Under the pieces are notes generated by a model that saw nothing but the letters and a program-made list of their open reading frames with translations, was not told the origin of the DNA and ran no database searches. Source: Didymodactylos carnosus (lineage: Eukaryota > Rotifera > Eurotatoria > Philodinida > Philodinidae). From it: a DNA stretch of 20,977 bases. Positions 1 through 8,103 of this stretch are shown in pieces; the first letter of the stretch is position 1; each line of letters opens with the position of its first letter. The stretch lies in the NCBI GenBank assembly GCA_905250885.1, contig CAJNOQ010003216.1:1-20977 (forward strand), read 5' to 3'. Made by a program: the position numbers and the translations under genes.

Positions 1-180
1 ATCTTATAAAAATCGTACAAGAATCTTACGAAATCTGATGAAATCTTACTATAAGATCTTACATCAAGAATCAGTTTCTATGTTTCTTACAGAATGTTAC
101 AAATTCTCATACGAATCTTACGAAATCAGACAGAATCGTACAAGAATCTTATAAGATCTTACAGTAAGATTCTTTGACCT
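1..180. repeat. Degenerate ATCTTA/TAAGAT-rich direct and inverted repeat
   Basis: Variants of GAATCTTACGAAATC recur at about 21-35 and 113-127, and ATCGTACAAGAATCTTA occurs at about 12-28 and 133-149. Inverted forms (TAAGATCTTA, CAAGAATCTTG) are interspersed and stray copies continue to about 300. The unit is irregular, so this is an old decayed tandem repeat or the edge of a larger satellite lying outside the window. Confidence 0.6.
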
Positions 181-974
181 GGGAAGATTTTTAGTAGAAA
201 AACAAAGGTAAAATCTTGCAAAAAATATTTACTGGAAATTCATTCTCAGCTGCCTCAAGAATCTTGGCAGTAATTTCAAAATTTTTTGCAAGATTCTTGT
301 AATTAAAAGAAAAGGGAATATACTTCAGACCATTCATATCTGAAATAATAATAATAAGAATCTTTACAGAGACAAAACAAGATCATCAACAAGGAATGAA
401 GGATAACAGGAGAGAAAAGAAAATGAAACGAAAAAAGAATGTTTTTTTCCTTTGTATGAGTATCCTTCATAAAAGGCAAATGAGTTGGAAAAAACCAACG
501 TTATTTTTTCTTTTACATATTTTTAGGTTTTTCATAATGGTAAGAATTTTGTTCCAAGTTTCCACGTAAATTGCAACAATGAGGTCGCTGAGTGCTTTAT
601 TCAATTCATTCAGAGTCTGGTAGGAGAAAGAGATACAAGTAGTAATAAAGGAGAGTTACCTGAAATGTATATACATTGGATTTTCATTTGAGAAGTTTAA
701 TGTGAAAGATTTTTAATTAACATACAGTTTCAAGAGTAGCGGAAAAAAATCAGCAAAGTAATGCTTGTTTATCGTAGCTCAATGTTAGTATTTGAGAACA
801 ACGCCCTCTATGTTTGTAAAATGACAAAGTATTAGTCTATTTTACACACTTCGAAAATGAGTCATAGATGCTAGTTGCAGAGATGGACGAGGATGCACAC
901 TTGAAAGAAATTTGCAGCTACTTGGTACGAGGACTGACGACTAAGTGCATCCGCTATAGTGTCACTAAAACATA
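1..974. other. Non-genic stretch with a degenerate repeat at its left end
   Basis: No supportable gene is visible. Bases 1-180 are a degenerate repeat (separate entry). The rest is AT-rich with scattered short open frames on both strands, of a length expected by chance at this base composition. The segment around 860-960 is visibly richer in G+C than its surroundings. Confidence 0.5.
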
Positions 975-1239
975 TAGGATATTCAAAATTCGAACTGAAA
1001 TTTACTGGATGAAAACTTTAGATTTAAATTAGCTTCAAATAACATTTTATTTCCCCATATTTTTTTGTTATGCTCAAGCGTAGCTACTGAGATCTCCGAT
1101 GAGGCCGCCGCTCATCGGAGATCTCAGTAGCTACGCTTGAGCATAACAAAAAAATATGGGGAAATAAAATGTTATTTGAAGCTAATTTAAATCTAAAGTT
1201 TTCATCCAATAAATTTCAGTTCGAATTTTGAATATCCTA
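975..1239. repeat. Near-perfect long hairpin, 129-bp arms with a 7-nt loop
   Basis: Bases 975-1103 are the reverse complement of 1111-1239 with a single mismatch (CTGGATG on the left against CATCCAA on the right). The loop 1104-1110 reads GCCGCCG and is GC-rich in an AT-rich setting. No target-site duplication is evident outside the arms. If transcribed it would form a long uninterrupted double-stranded RNA. It could be a young foldback element, a siRNA-producing hairpin, a replication-made palindrome or an assembly artefact. Confidence 0.9.
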
Positions 1240-2343
1240 CAATCCGTGTCATCTCCTTATTTTCTTCGCTTTCTAAAGAGCATTTTTACAATATAATATA
1301 TATCTTTCTTTAGTGTAAATATGAAAATGAAAATACTAATGCATAAGGCAGAAAACCAACGTTACCTTATCATATTGAAAACTCTGATACATTATACATT
1401 TGCATCAGATACCATTTTCGTGTATATTCAGATAATTGTGCCACAATTATTTATATCAACACTTTCTAACAGCGCAGATGTCGATACCATTTTAGCAGCT
1501 CTTTTTGGAAAAAAAGTTTGAAACCAAGTACTCTAACTTACTAGTAAACAACTCCGAGTACGAGTGTGGAAAAAACTTCCTAAGTTGAACTTGAAATTAT
1601 TTTGCAACAAGGACAAGATAATTCCTAAAGAGAGTAAAAGGTAAAACGAAAAGAATTACTCAAATGTGCTCACTTGAACTGTTTTACTAATATAGTCGGT
1701 GTAAAACTTTCTAAGACGAGAGTTCAGTCGATGGATTTCAGTACGAAAAAAGAAATGAAAGCTTCTTCTGTTCGTGTCTCAACGTACTACTGTTCAGACG
1801 GTTAACGCTAAAACAATCTAATCTTCTATCCAGTGTTTTTAATGATTAGTGGGTCTCGTTTGAACAAAATGGGTTTCCACTTTGAAAATTCGATTTCCAC
1901 TTTGTTTTTAGCAGGGAAAACATGAAAAATGCAGTGGTAAACTGCGAAAATCCACTTTGCTTAAAATTCCTATTAAAAACACTGCTTCTATCAACTAATG
2001 GTTAAATTAAAGGTTGATCGAACATTGAAATCACAGAAATGAATTTTTGTCCTAAGAAAGCACATTAAGTGAAATCTGAGAGTGTGAATTCTTGTATAAG
2101 TGCTGCCACTGACCCATTGAATGTTTTACACATCCGGATTGCTAGCTTTGTGGCCTTATCTAACTTGTTTCCACGCCGTTTCCTATCGTACTCAATAGTG
2201 CGATAGTCAAACTTGCTTCAAATTTACATGACTTGTAAATGGTCAGACGTATCCTCTTTGAAACATTAAATGTACTTATCATAACACTTAACCCTTTCCG
2301 TCCTAATGTTCACTCCAGTAAACACTATATCGTAGGACCTCTA
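1240..2343. other. Non-genic stretch between hairpin and hAT-like element
   Basis: AT-rich sequence with no convincing gene. A 66-codon open frame (1321-1521) has no recognisable domain and no splice or start context that supports it. Around 1870-1960 the phrase TTCCACTTTG or its variant AATCCACTTTG occurs three times as a short dispersed direct repeat. Confidence 0.45.
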
Positions 2344-2552
2344 CAGTGGCGGATCCAGAAAAAATTTTCGGTGCTGGCGGATTTTGACAAAAGAGCAAGT
2401 TTAACAACTTTGCGTAGGAGTTTTTAGACGACGCGGTTTTTACTTCTTTTACTTTATTACGATGTTGCACAAGAAGGAGAGTATAATAGTATGAAATAAA
2501 AAATTTCGGTGCTGGCGGCCGCAGCACTGCCAACACCCTAAATCCGCCACTG
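2344..2552. mobile_element. hAT-like miniature inverted-repeat element (209 bp)
   Basis: The ends are inverted repeats starting CAGTGGCGGAT on both sides (13 of the first 15 bases match). They are flanked by an 8-bp duplication with one mismatch, GACCTCTA at 2336-2343 and AACCTCTA at 2553-2560. The 8-bp duplication and CAGTG-type terminus are typical of hAT transposons. No transposase is encoded, so this is non-autonomous. A subterminal phrase ending TTCGGTGCTGGCGG appears twice in direct orientation (2359-2380, 2498-2518), and the second copy is part of a small GC-rich palindrome, GTGCTGGCGGCCGCAGCAC. Confidence 0.85.
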
Positions 2553-3475
2553 AACCTCTATACCAAGAAGACGATGCATCGATTGTTTTTCAGCATAAGC
2601 TGACATCATAATCTACCACTCACTATAAAGAAAGTTGTTTTCAATATTCTTTTTGTATAATTAGCTATACAGGAATAATCTTCTGCATGCAAGAACAGGC
2701 TCTCAAACGAGCTCTTTTCATATAAATTTGTTGTTAGCCTATCTAACAGAATCACTGAGTTATCCGTATAATGGTAGCACTATTTATCGAAAATCTCTGC
2801 AACTGATTAATCTCCATTAAAAGAACAAATTTACACACATTTTGAGTAATTTAACAGCACGAGTTGTAGTTGACACCATACCTTTATTTGCGGATAAAAT
2901 ACATGATACGTTGCTGATGGACACAATACAAGAAGGAACGCCATAGTGAACATTCAATAGCAAAGAGTACTTATAGGTATGATATCGGTGAATCGTTGAT
3001 GAATATCAATAACAACAAAAGTCTCATAGTAAAGTTTTGTGTAACTTAAAAGAACAATACGCACACCCACTTCATGTTAGATACGATCATTAGTCTTGAT
3101 TCAAGTTTTACTCTTTAAGAATACAAGCGGAAATAAAACTATTATAGTATTCTATAAATTAAACCATCGAAAAACATAAAATCAGTCTTGTATGGACGAA
3201 CTTAGGTTCTCAATAAACATTTTACAGCGCCAGGAGTGAATAATATGATCGAGTATTTCCAGCATTGTTCACTTCAACATTAAGTGGTGTAACATATAGT
3301 TCGCAGAAATTTTCATGATGATAGTAACTTAGTATTTTCACCCTTCAATTTCCATGGATAATGTCGATTTTTACAGACTTTATTTGATGTTTCTCATCCA
3401 GAATAAGTAAGAGTTTGTCTAAAAAGTATCTAGTTGTTTCACTGTTTATGTTATTATTTTTCTTTTTTTCTTCTA
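2553..3475. other. Non-genic stretch upstream of the IAP gene
   Basis: No coding region is seen. It should contain the promoter and possibly an upstream 5' untranslated exon of the IAP gene at 3529, but no core promoter motif can be named with confidence. AG acceptor-like sites lie near 3374-3376 and 3474-3475; only the latter is used in the proposed model. Confidence 0.4.
3474..3475 (+). promoter_or_regulatory. Splice acceptor in the IAP 5' leader
   Basis: A pyrimidine tract running into TTCTTCTAG ends at 3475, 53 nt before the chosen ATG at 3529. No matching upstream coding exon is visible. It is either the end of a 5'UTR intron or a spliced-leader trans-splicing acceptor. Confidence 0.55.
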
Positions 3476-3528
3476 GATAATCAAGAAAAAAAATCAAGTT
3501 CTTTATTCTTACAAACGAATTTTTAAAA

Positions 3529-5948
3529 ATGATTAAAATCCTTCCTGCAACTTCTGATTCTAATTTGAGATTTCAACATCTCGATAAACGAAATATTTTC
3601 TCGAATACCAAAAACACTGAATTGTTACCACTATCAACAGTCGACGGAAAACAATTTATGATACCAAATGGAAATGACTATGAAACAAAACTTGAATCAC
3701 TCCTTGAATATGTTAAACAAACACTAATTGTTGAGAGACCACATAGCGAAGTAGTAATTCGTGCAGCTGGTTTTACTTACGTCAGAAATTCTGATGATTC
3801 TGTACGATGTTCTGACTGTAAATTTGAAATAGCTGATTTAACAAAGTTAATTAGTCCATTCGAGGAACATAAAAGGCAGCGTCCATCATGTCCATTTGTG
3901 AGAGGAATAACAAGTATAGACGAGCTGAATGAAATAAAATCAAGTATGTTAAATTACCCTTGTACAGATTGAAATCCGACTATGATGTTTATTTTCCCCA
4001 CTAAGATCCATCAACATTACGCGTTGGACTCAAGCCAAAAATATTGCAAAAGACTGATACATCAACATGTGTCATAGATGCAACAACACAAGAAAGCATT
4101 AATAAAGGAAAAAAACAACAGGAAGAAGAACAACATCCTATTTCGTCAACCACTATTTCACGAGACTTTGCTGAAGTTGAAACAATTCGACACGTTCGTA
4201 AACGCACGTATTCTCATTGGCCGCATCGAATACCGTCTCGAAATCAAATGGTTGAAGCCGGATTTTTTAATTGTAACGTTGGCGATCGTGTCATATGTAT
4301 TTATTGTCATGCTATTTGTCAACAATGGACGCATAATGATGATCCTATTGAAATTCATAAAGTGTTGTCTCCACATTGCCCGTATGTTAAATCAGTTATA
4401 AGAGAAAATACTTCAGCAAATAATATTCAAATTGTGAATGAAACAAGTCGTCTAGCGTCTCAAACAGTTTCAGTCAGTGGTACAAGTGGCCCAACAAATA
4501 ATAATAATAACAATGACGTTTGGCGACGTGATGAAATTGTTTTAACAGCAGCATGGAATATCGCTTACACAGAAATTCCAAAACGATATGCTACTTTCGC
4601 CACGTGGCCAAATGAACCATTGCCACCAGTTGATGATTTAGTGAAGTCTGGCTTCTATTATACGGGAACAAAAGCAATTGTCACATGTTTTTACTGCAAT
4701 GGTTCGTTACAAAACTGGGGACAAAATGATAATCCAATGATTGAACATGCTCGCTGGTTTCCACACTGTGCATACGCAAGACAATTGTGTGGCGATGACC
4801 TCTATCGAAGAATTCAAGAATCTAAACAAGCTTCACAGGGTAAGTCCATTGTTTATCTAACGAAACATTCATCTCTTAACGTTTTTCTTCTCTCATGTTT
4901 TAGAGCGAGCTCGGACAAACGAACAACAACAATCATCGGTATCATTAAGAGAGGTCTTTACGTCAAATAACGACGAAAATTTGAACAATACTAATCATTC
5001 TTCAACAATTTCATCTCTTCCCAATAACCGACAATTAGCGATAACAGATGCAAATACATTATCAAGATTAGTGGCTGCTCGGTTAGATTTATCAGTATCG
5101 CAAACTTTGTTGAGTAAAAATTTTAAACTATCAGTTATAAAACGTTGTTATGAGGATCAATTGCGTTTGAAACGTAAGTATTTTTAATTGGACTCACTTG
5201 AAAATACATTAGATTGTCTAACAGAAGGGGAGATTTAAGAAAGATAGAAAAAACTTCAGTTTTTAAGTTTTTCCTCTTTATTTAGACGATGATTTTGCAA
5301 GTGATTGTGATTTACTATTAGCATGCACAATACTTCAAAAGCAAATTGATCATATCGATGGCAAGAAAGAAAATATCATTGTACCAAGTGTACATATGAA
5401 AAAATTACGTGAACAAGCGGAGAAAAAAGGAAGAGGTCGGTTAAAACAACGAAAGACTCAGTATCATATGAAACTCGAACTGTTACTATTTTTTTTTAGA
5501 GAGAGGACAAGCTGAACCAACTGCATGTTTACTCAACTCTTCAGCAACGATATTATCATCGACCTCGTCTTCTTCAACGACAGATGACGCTGACATGACT
5601 TCATTAACAAACGAATCGTGCGCATCAACTTGTTCGACATCATCAATGGAATCAAATGTTTCTAAAACGAAGGATGAAACACCCAAACCAAAACAACAGC
5701 AAAACCAGCAACAATCAGTTGTATCAAATGCGTGTGTACTTTGTCTGACAGATGAAAAACGTCTGGCGTGTATACCTTGTGGACATCTGTGTAAATATTT
5801 CTTATTAAGAATATACCATAGTTGTATATTTAACCTTCATTATTTATTTTTCTCTTTTACAGCTACATGTGTGCCATGTGGACATTCATTGAAAACCTGT
5901 CCGATCTGTAGGACAGAGATCGAGGCATTTGTACGAGTGTATATTTAA
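3529..5948 (+). CDS. Inhibitor of apoptosis protein (3 BIR, UBA-like, RING)
   Basis: Six exons join in frame to 681 aa: 3529-3943, 4006-4839, 4904-5173, 5286-5435, 5500-5790, 5863-5948. All five introns (62, 64, 112, 64, 72 nt) are GT-AG. Three BIR zinc sites show the C-x2-C-x16-H-x6-C spacing: C94/C97/H114/C121, C236/C239/H256/C263 and C366/C369/H386/C393. BIR3 keeps the groove tryptophans (SLQNW, ARWFP) that bind IAP-binding motifs; BIR2 keeps only the first and BIR1 lacks both. A UBA-like segment (about 455-530) and Ser/Gln-rich linkers follow. A C-terminal IAP-type RING has C635, C638, C650, H652, C656, C659, C666, C669. By family knowledge it is a cytosolic ubiquitin ligase restraining caspases or acting in immune signalling. 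The last intron is 72 nt and stop-free, so retention would keep frame but split the RING. The order resembles XIAP or cIAP without a CARD; orthology to one vertebrate BIRC is not decidable. Confidence 0.93.
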
Positions 5949-7351
5949 TTCAATGTTTAGAAATACCAAATTCAAATTCATCTAGGTCCATAACAAATGA
6001 CGTTTACTCTCAAACTCAAAATGATGACGTGAGGTTCTTTAGTAAATACAGCTTAAATTTTGGTTGTTATGTTATTGCCTGTTACAGAAAGACAATAATC
6101 TTAATTTACACAGTTGGTGCAGTAAAATGGTAATTGAAACTGGTATAAAAAGATCATAAATAAGAAGAAAGGATGTATTAATTCGTGAACGTCATAATTG
6201 TTAAGTTTATAAGAGTTCATTTTACGACATTACTAAAAAATTGTGAGTAATGAAGAAATTCGATTTTATTGGCAAATAAGACTTTAAGGATAATTCTTTA
6301 TTATTCACTATCCAGATCTATGAATTGTGACAATTGTTTTTTTTTGAGTTTGTAATCAATAACATGATATTCAATCAATTTGTCACTCATATTGAGATAC
6401 GTTTGTATATATTGTACATTTTGTTTGAACAATCATTCATATACTGTAATCAATTTATATCTTCTTGTTTTTCCATCTAAAAGCAGAAATTCTTTCTAAC
6501 TGATACTTTCTGAAGATATGAAAAACTTATTGCATTATTCATATAAACAGGAATAAGCAATACACTACATTGAATCTTTTATGGCTTTAATTTCTAAATG
6601 AATAATACGAACTTTTGCGCTCAGTTCTATTGACATATTATTCACTTTATTATATTGTGGCAGTTATTACAGAAATTATTTAGTTATCTTAATTTGTTTA
6701 TTCTTTTGATTTGTTTGAGGAGTTCTTCTAAAATTTTTGATTTTGAAGTTTTTGTGTTGTTAATACTCGTGTTTGTTTTATTAAGATTTATACTTTATTG
6801 AATTTGTAGTGTAAAACTACTTCTATTTGCTTATTTAAATTATTACTTTATGGGTTTCACTTGTGTTTGATGCTTATTATTTAAACACAATTGCTCATTC
6901 AATATTCTTATTTTCTTTCCTCTTGGTAATAATGTACATATTTCCGATTTTCATCTCGTACCCATCAGTTTTTGACTTTTTATGTTTAACAAAGACTGTT
7001 TTGGAATGTATATGAAACTCAAGCTTAGATTTAGATACATTTTTATTGTTTGTTTCTTCTCGTTCAAAATATATTTGTATACGGAAAGTAAAAACTATTA
7101 TTTGGAAAGAGAAGGATATTAAAAATATATTTGTAACAAAAACAGTAACTTTAATATGTACATCTATATAAAAACATAATGATGCTTAAGTGATATCCTC
7201 TCATTATTATTAATATCTTTGTATCTAAAATATTAACATCATCTCTCTCTTTCTAACGATTTTTTAACTGTTCACAAGTTATCTTCTTATCAAGTTATCT
7301 AAGTATCATCTATGGTATTTCAATATGATGAATATTCTTCTTTTTTTTCAG
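5949..7351. other. Intergenic, very AT-rich
   Basis: About 1.4 kb between the IAP stop codon and the leader of the next gene. It contains poly-T and TA-rich tracts and no open frame or splice pattern I can support. It should include the IAP 3'UTR; no canonical AATAAA is obvious close to the stop. Confidence 0.45.
7350..7351 (+). promoter_or_regulatory. Splice acceptor upstream of the small membrane-protein gene
   Basis: TTCTTTTTTTTCAG ends at 7351, 23 nt before the ATG at 7375. With no upstream coding exon, this marks a 5'UTR intron end or a trans-splicing site, and it supports the reading of 7375-7587 as a real transcript. Confidence 0.5.
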
Positions 7352-7374
7352 ACTTTATTTGAGGAAAAAAAACC

Positions 7375-7587
7375 ATGACAGTTAGAGAACAATCGAGAAT
7401 TTTATCTTATTACATGTTCGGAAGAAAACAATTTTTAATACAATATAATTATCCTCAAAATAAGCCCTATCCAGAGAAGAGAAAGAAGAGAGATAAATTT
7501 ATGAACGCATTATTTACTTGGTTGATGTTAACATTGTGTATCCTTTTCTTGCTTAATTCCTTACTACCATACCGTGTTGCACTATAA
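7375..7587 (+). CDS. Small predicted membrane protein, 70 aa, family unknown
   Basis: A single-exon frame of 70 codons. I do not recognise the family. The N-terminal half is polar with several aromatic residues (SYYMFGRKQF, IQYNYPQ). A basic cluster PEKRKKRDK at about 33-41 precedes one hydrophobic segment at about 43-65 (LFTWLMLTLCILFLLNSLL), and only PYRVAL follows. This predicts a tail-anchored or single-pass protein with the basic side in the cytosol or mitochondrial matrix. Support for being real: the strong acceptor 23 nt upstream, a good start context (AAAACC before ATG), an in-frame stop just upstream, and the basic-then-hydrophobic layout. It lies between two same-strand genes. A chance frame of this length is possible in AT-rich DNA, so confidence is moderate. 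Confidence 0.5.
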   Translation: MTVREQSRILSYYMFGRKQFLIQYNYPQNKPYPEKRKKRDKFMNALFTWLMLTLCILFLLNSLLPYRVAL

Positions 7588-8070
7588 ACGCGAGTTAAAT
7601 TTGAATAATGTTGTGTATATAATTATTTTGAGTTTATTTGAAAAAGGTGTCTTTTCTTTCTGTTCACCAATTGTGTTTTTTTTTCTATTTTCTATTGGTT
7701 TTTTCCACGTTACATTCAAAAACACATAAAATTTTTGTCAGAATGTGTGCATATTATATTTATTTATAAAATCTGTACTGTTTGAAGCACACCTAGACAT
7801 CTGACATGAAAATGTTTTATATGAATGTTAGTAAAACCTAGAAACTATTGTAACAATATAATCTCGAACAGTCAGACGTGATAAATATCTTCCACATTAT
7901 TCCGACGTGTACTCAACTTGTATCAATACTGCTCTATGTAGCTTAACTTAACTGAAAATATTGAAAGTTGTAATTAAGATATACTACCAATTTTATGTTC
8001 AACAATCTGAATTTTGAATTCGAGTACTATTTGGTTTTCAGTTTCTCTGACAAATTTTTTTGTTTTACAG
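7588..8070. other. Intergenic stretch before TRMT11
   Basis: AT-rich spacer holding the presumed 3'UTR of the small upstream gene and the promoter of TRMT11. No gene, repeat or named regulatory motif is recognised. Confidence 0.4.
8069..8070 (+). promoter_or_regulatory. Splice acceptor in the TRMT11 leader
   Basis: TTTTTTTGTTTTACAG ends at 8070, 33 nt before the ATG at 8104. An open frame extends upstream through this site, but homology to TRMT11 begins at MPRYLLYFAHE, so the upstream part is read as leader or intron rather than protein. Confidence 0.5.
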
Positions 8071-8103
8071 ATTTTGTGTATATTGAAAAGAAGAAAAATA
8101 ACA

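Noticed and set aside
467-616. Minus-strand open stretch after a CTCCTACCAG acceptor-like site (TLNELNKALSDLIV)
   Set aside because: No compatible upstream exon in frame and no recognised family; most likely chance.
883-1032. 49-codon + strand frame (starts MDEDAHLKEI) running into the left arm of the hairpin
   Set aside because: No domain, no upstream acceptor, and its second half is simply hairpin sequence; length is within chance expectation.
1321-1521. 66-codon open frame on the + strand
   Set aside because: Low-complexity, Ile-rich product with no domain, no splice context and a length expected by chance in AT-rich DNA.
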